A stretch of DNA of 64,000 bases from Rhyzopertha dominica (taxonomy: Eukaryota > Arthropoda > Insecta > Coleoptera > Bostrichidae): positions 14,171,621 to 14,235,620 of the forward strand of contig QCXZ01000003.1 of the NCBI GenBank assembly GCA_025024175.1, given 5' to 3'. The notes under the pieces were generated by a model. It was not told where the DNA came from. It ran no database searches and was given only the letters and a program-made list of their open reading frames with translations. The position numbers and the translations under genes are program-made. Position 1 is the stretch's first letter, and each line of letters starts with the position of its first letter. This document shows positions 21,939-34,000 of the stretch, piece after piece.

Positions 21939-23721
21939 ATGGTGTGTGAAAAATGTGAAAAGAAACTGGGCAAAGTTATAACACCAGATCCATGGAAAAG
22001 CGGTGCACGAAATACGGTGGAAGGAGGTGGTCGGAAAGTTGGTGAAAATAAAGCCCTTACAGCAGCTAAGAATAGGTTCAACCCCTACACATCAAAATTT
22101 GAAACTTGCAGGTAAGTTCGGATTACAAAACTTGCTTATTCAGTAGTATACGAGGCAGTATATATTGTACTGTATGTCGTATGGAATTGAGCCATCGTGA
22201 ATAATAATTGGAAAATGCTGTTGTGAATATCATCCCTGAATTATACTGCTTGAGAATTTTAAGGCAATAAGATTATGCATTGCATTCTCTTCTGTCAAGT
22301 TGCATCCATTTCTTAGGAACCAGTAAAGACTCCTTTTTAACTATTTACAAATGTTGTACAGTTCCATGCATTTTTGTAAATTAATGGTTATCGATTAACA
22401 CCAAAAGCAATTTTTGTCTATGTTGTTTTCAAAGATGTCAAGATATTTACTCGACATGAGGGTTCAAATACTTATTATCAGTTCCCAAATGTTTGCTCAT
22501 TATATCTTAACTTTCCCACATTACACACTTTAAAAAAAAGATGTTCAGTACTATTAGTGGTATCTGTAGTAGTTGGTTCTGGAGACAGCATAGCAGCATA
22601 GACATGCATTTTACTATTACAACACATTCATTTATCACGTTAGCCCTTGTCAAAGTATGAAATATTTTCAGATAGTTGCTATTCATCATAAGGTGTATTA
22701 GCGTACGAAAGACCTTTTTTTATGTGATTGTCTGTTGCCAATGCTTTTTTGTTGTGTAATTTTCAAATAAAGTGTTATTAATGACTTTCTTTATATCTGA
22801 GTTATGAAGATATAGATATTTATCTAATTGGATTTATTGTGCTGCAAAGTCTATAAATATAGTCACATTAAATTAATAGACATATTGTTACAGCAAAGAC
22901 GAGTTTCTACCATTTCTCATAAAATAATCAGTGTATTAAACCTGTTCTTAAAAGTACTTCCTGTATTTAACTTGTCATTTTTATATAACAGTGTAATTTG
23001 TCTGTGATGATTTTATCATATGTCATCAATCCTAGTCAGTCTTAAAACTCATTTCACATAGCCAGTTACTAAAACTACTACTTTTTGCAAGGGCTATAGC
23101 AACCACTAAAATTGATCTATTGTTACTTGAGTACAGCTGATTAGATTTTAAATTTCCCAGTCGACGAACGTCTGTCGATGGAATGGCCTTAACGTAAGAT
23201 ATTTTTTCCACTGAACACGCTTTTTGAGCGATTGCCATGTACCCTTTACAAATCCTGGTAAAAAACTGAGTGAATTTGCTGGTGAATTTTCACTGATAAA
23301 TAAAAATATAAACCATAGTATTACAATAGGCTTTCAAAATACAAAGTTGATCTCTTATATTAAAAGTGCATAGAACATGTAGTTTTATAAGGATTTAACA
23401 AATCATCCCATTTGTTGCTGCTTTGTTCTTATATATCAAATAGTGTGAAGTATTCCAGTCACTAACCTCTATAATATCGCAGTATTCAGGGGGAGCATGA
23501 TTTTACTCTCAAGAGTACCTGTTAACTTTGTGGCTTGTGAAAGCTACCTGTTGTACCCTCTATCAGTTATTAAAACCTTTTTTTGTTTTAGAATATGCCG
23601 GCAGAAAGTACATCAGGTGGGATCCCATTATTGCCAATCATGCGCTTATAAAAAGGGTATTTGTGCAATGTGTGGAAAGAAACTGTTGAGTACGAAAAAC
23701 TACAAACAGTCATCAGCATAG
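21939..23721 (+). CDS. CRIPT: Cysteine-rich PDZ-binding protein CRIPT
   Basis: Two exons, 21939-22111 and 23592-23721, encode 100 residues; vertebrate CRIPT has 101. The protein opens MVCEKCEKKLG, carries ITPDPWKSGARNT and GGRKVGENKAL, and has four CxxC pairs: CEKC near the start, CRIC, CQSC and CAMC. These bind zinc. The family is conserved across eukaryotes as a minor-spliceosome-associated factor and, in vertebrates, a ligand of PSD-95. The C-terminus here is KNYKQSSA, so the class I PDZ ligand (T-x-V in vertebrates) is absent. The junction falls inside an Arg codon (AG|A). Confidence 0.95.
22112..23591. other. CRIPT intron
   Basis: A 1.48 kb AT-rich intron with no recognised transposon or RNA. 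Short ORFs on both strands have no domain signal. Confidence 0.7.
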
Positions 23722-23936
23722 TTTTTAATAATCTGCTTATGTATGTAAGATTATAAAAATTAGGTATTACGCTATATGTATCTTATTATTATAGTTACAT
23801 GTAATATATCATGCAATATAATTTATAAATGAAGAACCATTTTTAATATGTTTGTGCAAAATGGGAACTTAATGAAATAGAGTCAAGTATATACTTCTGC
23901 TGTATAATTCAAGTCTAATTGGTTCCCAGAAGTTTA

Positions 23937-23942
23937 AATAAA
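23937..23942 (+). promoter_or_regulatory. Poly(A) signal of CRIPT
   Basis: AATAAA about 215 nt after the stop codon. Confidence 0.55.
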
Positions 23943-24411
23943 ATATCCAAAACAATAATATATTTATATTCTTTTCCTACATTACTGCAAAGCTTGCTAC
24001 TTTACAGTTCAACTTTTTGTGAGGGTGTGGAGTGTGTATATTTTTCTTCCTTCATATGATAGGGTTGTAGGTGGTACTGTGTTATGTTTTTATATATTCT
24101 GTCGTTAATGCAAGTGTTTACTTATTTCTCTATGTGTATCATTTCAAATAATTGTTTTTTATGTTTAATATGCTGTTCTGTGGCATTATTTTTCTTGAAT
24201 TATCAAAATCAAATGTCTGATTTGTTTGTTCTTGGTGTTTTTTTGGTGCAGTGTAGTTGCTATTATGATTTTGTGTTGCCTGTCTCCTTCTTGGACATTT
24301 TTGTCTTTTGTGAGTTCAACCAGGTCTGCAGATCCTCATGTCTTCAAGGGTAATATCTTTAAACTCATTTATTTAAGTTGCAAATTCATACAACTTATTA
24401 TCGTCTTCGAT

Positions 24412-24853
24412 ACTGGTGCGATCTGCATTGGGCCCATTGTTGAGTAAACCACAAATACAGCACCTTGGCAATTTTATCGTATTCACTGGCTTTTATAGTT
24501 TTTTGCTTTAGTTGATGTTAAGACACTATTCCACCATTCAGTTTGATGGAGGTTTTTACTCCATTTTGATATCAAGACGTTTTATAGCATTCAGTTTTTC
24601 CTCCATGGAAACAACTTTCCATGTCACTTCCATTTTGCGACATTCATGCCAGAGGTTACAAGTTTGTTGCGTAATAAAACTTTGTCTGTTATTGGTAGTC
24701 TTGCTTCCTCTTCGACGCAATTTGACTTGTAAATATGTACTGCGTTTTGGATAACCGGGATTTCTTAGGTTCTGTGTTTCAGATAATGCGGATATTTTAT
24801 TTTGACCATCCTTTTCGTATAATGAGAAATTTCGGATAATCGAGAGTCTGCTG
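24412..24853 (-). mobile_element. Tigger/jerky-type DNA transposon remnant
   Basis: The right end, read on the minus strand, is CAGCAGACTCTCGATTATCC, a Tigger-type terminus, and TA follows it (24854-24855). Inside, minus-strand frames give VVSMEEKLNAIKRLD (start of a CENP-B-type helix-turn-helix) and, after stops and shifts, SEYDKIAKVLYLWFTQQ (the second DNA-binding helix region). The DDE core is not visible and the other end was not found; the element may reach toward 24.1 kb. Confidence 0.75.
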
Positions 24854-24855
24854 TA

Positions 24856-25278
24856 TCTGTTTTTTTATACATGTTTCAAAATTCAGATGGTCCAATATTC
24901 GTTATGTAAAATATTGTCATATTATTAATGTCAAACTGACATTGATAAAGACAGTAGTTAGTTGGAACCAGAACAACAAAAGAACTAATGTTTTATACAG
25001 GTTTACTATATACATCATCTATTCTCTATTGTATACTATTCAAACCTGCAGTGGCCAGAAATTTTGGCTGGGGTGGTTAATAACTACACGCCTGGGGAAG
25101 AGGGGTGGGGGGTGATAGAACTTTATAAAATAAGATGATTTTTCATACTTCAATTTGACGATTTTCAAGGTAAAATTATAAAAATTAAAAACTTTCTGTG
25201 AGAAACTGGATGTTTTCTTAAAAGAAGTTTTTCTACCATGAAATCAGCTGGCTAATCCATGGACATAAGAAATGTATT
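24856..25278. other. Intergenic, nothing recognised
   Basis: AT-rich, with one G-rich patch near 25080. No exon or repeat found. Confidence 0.5.
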
Positions 25279-27162
25279 AAAGGGTATAGCCGGATATATA
25301 TGGGAAATCTGCCCCCGCAGCATTTTTATTGAGACTTGGGGGATCATTTGGGTGCAAAATAAAAATTATTCAATCAAATTTTTAGCTCCTTATCTCAAAC
25401 AGTTTCCAAGTTTTTCAGAAAAGCTTTATTTTCGGTTTCATATTATTGTTTATCTTAAAATTGAAAATTAGTGAATGGCGATTTTTTTTATAAATTCTTA
25501 CGAGAAAAAGACATGAAAAAATATTTTTTTATGATTTCTATAGTAACAGCCGATTTTTAGCGAGAGAAATAAAATTTAAATTTTTTGTTCGAAAACCTTT
25601 TTGAAAAGTGTCACTCACCAAATTTTGTCAAAAAATACCTTTTATACTCCTCTATACTCAAGAATTTTTTAGATTTTTTTAAAGTGGTGGAACAATACGA
25701 AAAAAATTAAGAAGAAACTTATTATTTTACAGAAAATTCATCCTCACTAGAAAAGAAACAGAAAATTTAGACATACTTTACTTAAAATAGTTAAGAGTTT
25801 GAAAAATGTTTAAAGTGGCAATAAATAAATCTTGGTTTTTCATACTATTGGCATTTTTTCAGTTTTAGTAGCATAAAAACAAGAAGTTCGATTATAAAAG
25901 ATATTATATTATAATATTGATATTGTTGAACAAAATTATTGTAAATTATTGACATTGGTAAATGTAATAATTTCAAACAAAATAGATTGAACACTGCTCT
26001 GAGTAACGTTAGTCTTCGTCACTGACTTCATTACAACATTAAACTTTTGATTAATAAACAGACGACTCAATATGTCATCATGTTTTACTACTTTTGCCAA
26101 GTATCTAGCGTGAGATAGATAATATATGATAGCTGCAATGTGTGAGCAGCATCCGACAATGCGGTTACCATTAGCACAATTACAACAATATCGACTAATT
26201 CCAGAGTTGTCATTCTTATTTGGTTGATAGTCAACAAAACAACGATATGTTTTTGAATTAATGCTCACATGATCTGTCTCAGATATTATCTGCCTCACGC
26301 TCGATACTTGGCAAAATAGTAAAACCTGCTGAAATATTGAGTCGTCTGTTTATTGATCAACAGGTAATGTTGTAGTGAATGAAGACAGTGACGAAGACTG
26401 ACGTTACTCAGAGTAGTCTTCAATCTATTTTGTTTGAAATTATTACACTTGCCAATGTCAAGAATTTATAATAATTTTGTTCTACAATATCAGTATTACA
26501 ATATATCTTTTGTAATCGAACTTTTTGTTTTTATGATACTAAAACTGAAAAAAAATTGCCAATAGTATGAAAAAACAAGATTTATTTATTGTCTCTAAAC
26601 ATTTTTCCTACTCTTAACTATTTTAAGTAAGATATGTCTTAATTTTCTGTTTCTTATCTAGTGAAGATGTATTTTTGGGAAAAATAATTTTTAGACATTT
26701 TTTACCATCAAAAATATAAGCGCAAGATTACAAAAAAAATACTTTTTAATTTTTTTCGTATTGTTCCACCACTTTAAAAAAATCTAAAAAATTCCTGAGT
26801 ATAGAGGAGTATAAAAGACATTTTTTGACAAAATTTGGTGAGTGACACTTTTCAAAAAGGTTTTTTAAATTTTATTTCTCGCTAAAAATCGGCTGTTAAT
26901 ATGGAAATCATAAAAAAAAATATTTGTTCATGCCTTTTACTCATAAGAATTCATAAAAAAATAGTCATTCACTAAATTTTAATATTACGATAAAAAAAAC
27001 AAAACCAAAAAAAAGGTTTTTTTGAAAAACTTGAAAACTGCTTGATATTAAGAATTGAAAATTTGACTGTATAATTTTTATTTAGCACCTAAACGATCCC
27101 CCAAATCGCAACAAAAAAAGTCGCGGGGGCAGATTTCCCATATATATCCGGCTATACTCTTT
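25279..27162. mobile_element. 1.9 kb foldback element with ~0.8 kb inverted arms
   Basis: Left arm 25279-26075 and right arm 26333-27162 are inverse complements. The ends read GGGTATAGCCGGATATATAT and its complement, followed by GGGAAATCTGCCCCCGC. About 257 bp of single-copy sequence joins the arms and, together with the left arm, carries a minus-strand ORF with a SWIM zinc finger. The right arm holds a broken mirror of the end of that ORF. It looks like two copies of one transposon end fused head to head. The target duplication is unclear (ATT occurs on both sides). Confidence 0.85.
25936..26298 (-). pseudogene. SWIM zinc-finger transposon protein, C-terminal fragment
   Basis: This 120-residue ORF has a CxC...CxH zinc finger (CCNCANGNRIVGCCSH, residues about 38-53) followed by IAAIIYYLSHARYL. 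This fits the SWIM fold, found in transposon-encoded and some nuclear proteins; the GCCSHIAAIIYYL phrasing recurs in multi-copy arthropod transposon ORFs. The N-terminal part is missing and there is no intact transposase. The end of the ORF lies in the left inverted arm and is duplicated, broken, in the right arm (26333-26470). Confidence 0.65.
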
Positions 27163-28080
27163 ATTGATTTTTACATTTAATATCTTAGTTATTCATATAA
27201 AAAATAACTTATTTTAATTAATCTTGCCACCCCTTTAATATCTACATTTATTTAAGAAACCCACTGTATATTTTAAAACCATCAGATGCTATTTCTGTTC
27301 TGTTATTCAAAGCTAAAAAAACATGATTCTTAATGGGTCTGGAGGGGGAGATTCTACCACCATAATATTGCTTATAATTGTACGGTTAAAAACAGGCCTT
27401 ACCTGGTTTAAGCTTCAAGAACTGGCCCTGAATTCCTTCGGTTGATGCCACTAAGATCACTGCTTGTTTTTTTTATTTTAATACATTTATTATGATGAAA
27501 TAAAAAATAATCTTTTTGATAAAGTTTATATATGTTAGAAAAATAGTATACACGAGTTAATAAAATCACCGTTTAAAAATTCTAGCAACCCCTTTAACAA
27601 ACAATAATTTTAAGTATCATATTTACAGTACAATATATCTGCTAAGAATTTATCACTGTACAATAACGATTTATTGTTCAAATTGGGTAGTGCTTATAAT
27701 ATATTGCATAAAAACTTGTCACAGTTATTTAAGTAACGCTAGTTTTCTTATGGACGGAAACATCCATCATTTATCAGGAATAGTGTTTTTTTTCTAATAT
27801 GTCTTACACTTTAATGTGCACCTAAAAAGGGAAGACTGACTATCACTTATGAATTTGTGGGTATGCCTCTATTCTAACAGCTATAAATAGGATAGCAAAT
27901 ATTGCTAAATCGACTCTTCGTTATAATTGCACGTTTGCATCATGTTTACACTGCAAACCTACATTTCAAGCATGATGCACCCTTTGAAATTTCACAAATA
28001 CGTATAACATACAAAAACATACATCCTTGCATTCATTGTTACAGTCTTATAAAAATTAACAAACATTAACAGCAACTAAC
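27163..28080. other. 3' UTR and flank of the PDZ gene
   Basis: This covers the likely 3' UTR of the minus-strand gene ending at 28081; an AATAAA on the minus strand lies near 27669. No other feature recognised. Confidence 0.45.
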
Positions 28081-31000
28081 CTACTTTTGTTCAGATTTAC
28101 CCTCAGATACAACAATATTGGTAACAGAGCTAGATGGGTTAAACACCCACTGCCTAAAACTGTTATTGGCTTCTCCGCTACCATTTGTAGACAAATGCAG
28201 CACAGAATCCCCCTCTTGAGATTCGGTTCGTCGTGGAGGTACTGGAGGCTTACTTCCACTTAGACTAGGTAAGCCCGACGGTATCTTTGAATTGGTGCGG
28301 ATAGACGTGACAGTCACATTTTTACTAGGACTTTTCGTCTGATATTTTAAGCCCGAAGGTGCAGGAGTGGAGTGGATGGGAGATGACATTATCGATAAGA
28401 TGTCTTTGTCTGGTTCGAGGTCCAGATTTCTAGAATCTCTTCTCTCTGGTGACATGGGTGGCGTTTTCATAGAAGTTGCAATTGGTATTCTGGACTTTGA
28501 TGTGTTTGCTTCCGGTTTGTTTGCTTTTGGTGGACTTTTCTCAAAGTTGGATCTTAATAGTTCTATTTGGGACTGTCGCTTTTCAGGTATTTTAGAACCT
28601 TCATAGCTGGAAGTGGTAAATCTCATCTCTGGTAGCTTCTTTAATTGTTCTTCTACAATCTCTTGTATTTTATGCAGTTCCTTCTCTGCATCATTTTTTT
28701 CATTTGTTATGGCACCCTGAATATCACTACTAGTGTCCTCAACGCTAGAACTAAGGCTCTGAATACCACTTTCAATACTCCTTACATTAGCTTCAAAATT
28801 TTTTACATAATTTTCAAATTTGTTATCTAGATTTTGCACATTCACTGCTGGAACAATCTCTATTTCTGATACGTTATTCGCTTTATTCGAAACATTTGGT
28901 GTTACTTGAATTTCTGTGATATACGTTAATGTTGAATTTGATTTGGAGCAATCATCGGAGGAAGTGGAAGAGTTTATTGGTTTATCAACACACCTTTTCT
29001 CTTTTTCACCTGATTCCTCATTGATTACATCCCTACACACTTTGTTACCAACTACCACCTCGCCAGGAATTTCCAAAGTTAGTGAGGTTGGACCTTCTAT
29101 CGTAACTTCATTTATGTTCTTGACCAGATCTGGAGTTTGTATGTTAACTCGTTCGAAATTCTCCATTTCATCTACTTTAATAGTGTCTTCTAATGCGGTT
29201 GTATATAACTCACTCGTGCTTAGCCTACTGTATTCTGTCTCCGGCTCGCCCCTATCAAAACTGATTTCAAAACTAGTGGATGTTTTACCATTTTGGTCTA
29301 CTTTCTTATCGTTGATAGTTATGTTGCTTACATTAGAAGAAAAGTCCATTTTTTGTTGTTCTAAGCTTCCTAAAGAATGTCTTGAAACCTTGATGTCATC
29401 TGACATATTTGTATCATCCATCCCATTCAAAAAAATGTCTTGACTTGAAGCCAACCTTTCACAGTAAAGAAAATCTTGTGATGCCTCCACTGAATTGGGA
29501 AGTGGTTTTTCCTCTGCTGGTGCTTTTGGACTTTCTTCAATTTCCAAGTGTTCTGGTTGCTCTGTACTCACGTTGCTGTTTTCCACTGCAACATTTTTTT
29601 CCACTGTAGGAACCACATTATCTTTTGTCTCAAATATCTTGATTTCAGGGCTTTCTGATGGCAAGTGAGCAACTCCATTCACTTTTTTCTCAGTAATGAC
29701 GATGTCATCAACCGATGGCCATATTTGATTTTTCACCTTCCTTTCTGGTTTTATGGCTACCTCAGTGATTTTAGCAGTCGTTTTGATCGGTTTTTCTACT
29801 TCTTTTTCTTTAACATCCTCATGAGTCTCTTGTTTTATTTCATTTATTTTATTAACGAGAGCATCAAATACTGGTGATTTCGACCCAAAATCAAAATTTC
29901 TCGAAACACTTCCATCAGGTGTGTCCAGATGGAATCCCTCTACGCTACTCTCACTGCCATCTTTATTTAATTTGAGAATGGCATCTTCCAAATTACCCCA
30001 CTCAGTCGATTTCTTTAGTCTGCTTCTCTGGAACGTGTTTAAACCATCAAGTATAAGTGACAGCCTCGGTTCTTTATGAATTAAGGCATTCCCATATAAA
30101 CTGTCATCTGAATTGGTCTTCGAATCAAATATGTCCTCTATTTTTGCTGCCTTGCGTTTCTTGGTTAAAGATGGAATACCGGTATCTGTGATATCAAGAC
30201 TTTGAGCACGTTCAAGCGTGCCTGTACCACTTTTAGTCCTGTGTATTTTTGTGAGATCTCCTGTACTAGCAGTTTTCCTGTTTTGCAAATCGTCAGTTTC
30301 TTCAGATTGATGGACTGTGATGTCACTGGAATTGAGCTCGATTGTATTAACAGAAGACTGATTATCGGTTTCCACATCCGAATCTGAATTATATTCCTTG
30401 ATATCTTTGTCGGGAGATTCAGCAGACAGCATATGCTTTTCAACAGACTCGTCACTTCTGTTCAGTTCAGGGGAATGTGGTTTTTCNAGGAAAAGTTCCT
30501 TAGCCCTTTCTTCGGGAGGTGCTGNTGCTTTACCTTTCTGCTTTTTAGGTGTTTTTGGTGGTTCGAGCTCCTCTTTGTTTAATTCACTATCTATAGAACT
30601 TTTTCTGTTTTTCCTTGCCGCCACAGCCGCATTCAGCATGTGGTTCGGTATTTCTTGAGGTATTCCATTCGCATCTCGTTTTATTCCCGAACCACTTATG
30701 CTGCTTTGCCTTTCGAAGGGAGGTTCTGGGCTCTCTGGCATATTTTCTGGAAGTTTCTTGGTTCGATCAACTTCATCTATACTTAACTGTTGATTTGCGA
30801 CATCATTTGACTTAACATCACCACCATACCGTTCAATGTTAATGTTATTATCATTCTGTTCAATAATTTTTGGACTCTTCTGTTGTTCAAAAGGTAGCAC
30901 CCGTACTCCAAATTTCTGCAGTTTGTTTTCGGTTTTTTGAACCTCAGCTTGTTCTCTTACTGGCGACTCGTTTTTGTATTTCATATTTTGTTTATGGTCG

Positions 31001-34000
31001 TCCAATATTTTTTGTTCTAACTGAGCTTTTAACTGTCTTGGACTGAGCTGTATTTTTGGCAGTTTCTTCATCCTGTCTGGCTTTTGTGTAGCAGGTCGTG
31101 GAGATTTTGAGTTGCTTCTTTCTAATGTTGTAACATTACTCCGTGACTTCTGTAAACTCGAGTTGTTAGAATTAGCGGATTCGTTATGGTCGTCCACTTG
31201 AAACAGTCGCTTCTTCGCCGATTTACCAATCTGGAATTAAATGGTTTAGCTTGGCACATTAAAGTGTTTTTGAACTTACTAGTATTAAATCACCAATGGA
31301 TGAGCTTCTGTACAAGGGATGGCCAGGTTGGGCACCTTGACCACTGATGTTGTGTGTCATTATTTTCCCCCCTTTTGCTTCAATAATAACTTCATACGGA
31401 CTTGCGTAACTCAAAATTGTCAACGCATCTTCATAGACCATGTGTTCAAAACTGATGGTAAGGCTTTGAATCCTGTCACCTAATATTTAGAAAATAACAG
31501 TGAAGTATTTTTAACTTTCTTTTAGTATACACATACCTGGATTAAGTTTTCCGGATTCAGAAGCTGGACCTCTATGAAGTACATCTTTGATGAATATACC
31601 ATCTCTCATGTTTCCACAAATATTAAAACCAAGTCCGGTAAAGTCGTGGCTTCTTAGTGTAACAACTTTGACTTCTTGGTTCTGCAAAAATATTACAAAA
31701 CTGCTTAATAAGAACTTATTTTACAAGGAAGAGTGTATTACTTCTATTGTGGAGTCGTCTTGTATCCTCTTCTTTTCATTCTTCGTAGTGAGTACCGATA
31801 GGGGTGACCATTGGCTCCATCTTAATTTTCCAGAATCAAGCTTACTGCTTCTGTCGTGTGCTTTTTCTGATGGGGTTAGCGCAGCATCTGAGAAATGGCA
31901 TAAATTTTATTTAAAATAAGTAACATACAGTATGTGTGGTATTGGGTAGAAAACACTATCAAGCATTTTGAGATTGAAAGTCATTGCAACATACTGATAC
32001 TGAAATAGTTAAGTCAGATCACATATTTTATTTGTTGCTATTGTATTGCTAATTAGTTTCCAAAAAAAATTCCTGCTTTTTGTTTTCTAGAAGAAATTTG
32101 ATGTTAATCGAATCCAATTATCTATATATCAGAATCTGTTGGTCATTAATTTCTGTCGATTAGTGGTAGTTTCATTACTATCGAGCTATTATTATTGAAA
32201 TTACAGAAAAAAACCTGTTACCTACAATGCCTAGTAACCTTTTTCAATGCATTGGTAAGTACTAAAAAATATCAACTTTCAGTTTATTAAGCTGTTCGTA
32301 TTTTATGTATAAAGGCGTGAAATGGGTATTCCTTTTCACAATAATCTTTTCCTGTGTTTTCATTACCTTTTGGATTTTGCCTTGGAGAATCCAGGTACCT
32401 ATACAAATAAAGGACTGGAGCTNCTTATTGCCCTTGTTATTTAAAAGATGTACTTCAATAATGCAACTTTCTCGTGACATTGCCGTTTAATGTACTTCTT
32501 GTATAAAGAACATTTGTTTCTAACTTGTTTGTGGCAAGAAGTATATTTCAAAAATATATAATTTTTATTATCATGTTGTAGTGCACTTATCTTATTTCAG
32601 TATATTCGTAATGATATTATGATTTTCCTATCAAACAGAAGACAACTACAGCATAAAAAGCAATATTTGGCAGATGACTTTTAAAAGGGAACACGTTAGG
32701 AAATGCATACATCAATTATCCAGTGCACATCCTACGTTTCTCCCCCAACAATTTGTAAAATGAAATCCTGAAACTGGACCAAAAAGTATAGGTACCTGAA
32801 AAGAAATCAGTTTATGGCACATCTCAAAAATGTAACTGAAAATCAAAGGAACGTGAGCAGACCATCTTGTTGTACACAAAATTCTCATAACTTTTTAATT
32901 CAAATCTCTCTCTTAATAAAGTAACACAATTAATTCAGTCATCCTGCTTCATTAAAATTTAAACTGCGGTAGGGCGCTTTCACCTTATCTAGGTCATTAT
33001 CAATGCCATAATATTATTAACAATGCAATAAAAGATTTTTAATTTGAGGTTAAAAATTACAAGGTACAAATGAGCGAATGACAACTATCTAATCCTTAAA
33101 AAAGAATTTAGTACAAATCACGCAGCAGCAAAAGCAACTAGTATTCGATATTTTAATAATAAACTATATACTGAAGATAAAAAGAGCTGAGTGTGGTTTG
33201 AATTTAATCGAAACAGTAAAAAAAATATATAACCCTAACCACAATATTAGAAATTACTATATTCTATATATGTATTTCAACAGCTAAGCTGCCATCTTCA
33301 GCAGAATAATAAGGTGACTTCTTGAAATCCGGCCGGATTAACCGGAGGATATTCTCCTCACCGAAATTTCAGTAGAAGTGATGAATCGTTTACCTAATCA
33401 GTTCAAACAATGCGGATCTCGAAATTGGACCTAAATCAGAATTCATTAAGGCATCTTTATTACTTTGAATAAATTAAATATGCTCTCGAACGCGTTGACT
33501 TCCGTGTTGTTGGAAACCGACTTTTAGAGTTTTAGGTTTTTTGATGTTATAGGGTGTGTTGTGTCTTTAATATGTTGGGCGACATTTGACTTATCGAACC
33601 CCCGAAACCTGAAACCTGAAATGAGCAATATGCTCTTTAAATCTAATTCATATAGAGCTCCTAGTCTGCCCAATATATTTAAGATAACATTTACTATAAA
33701 TAAAATGTAGTAAATGTAATTTTAAATATATTTGGCAGACTGAGCGCTCTATAGGAATTAAATTTAAAGAGCATATTGCTCATTTCAGGTTTCGGAGGTT
33801 CGATAAGTCAAGTGTCACCCAACGTATTAAAGACGCAGCACACCCTATAACATCAAATAACCTAAAACTGCTAAAATCGGTTTCCAACAACACGAACTCA
33901 ACGCGCTCGAGAGCATATTTATTCAAAGTAATAAAGATGCCTTAATGAATTCTGATTTAGGTCCAATTCCGAGATTTGTTAGTATAAATAGTTATGTCTT

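Noticed and set aside
26399..26470. Second SWIM-type gene in the right foldback arm
   Set aside because: It is only the broken inverted copy of the end of the left-arm ORF, with stops in every frame.
28916..29443. 175-residue plus-strand ORF
   Set aside because: It lies wholly opposite the PDZ gene's terminal exon and has no domain; it is the antisense shadow of a long open frame.
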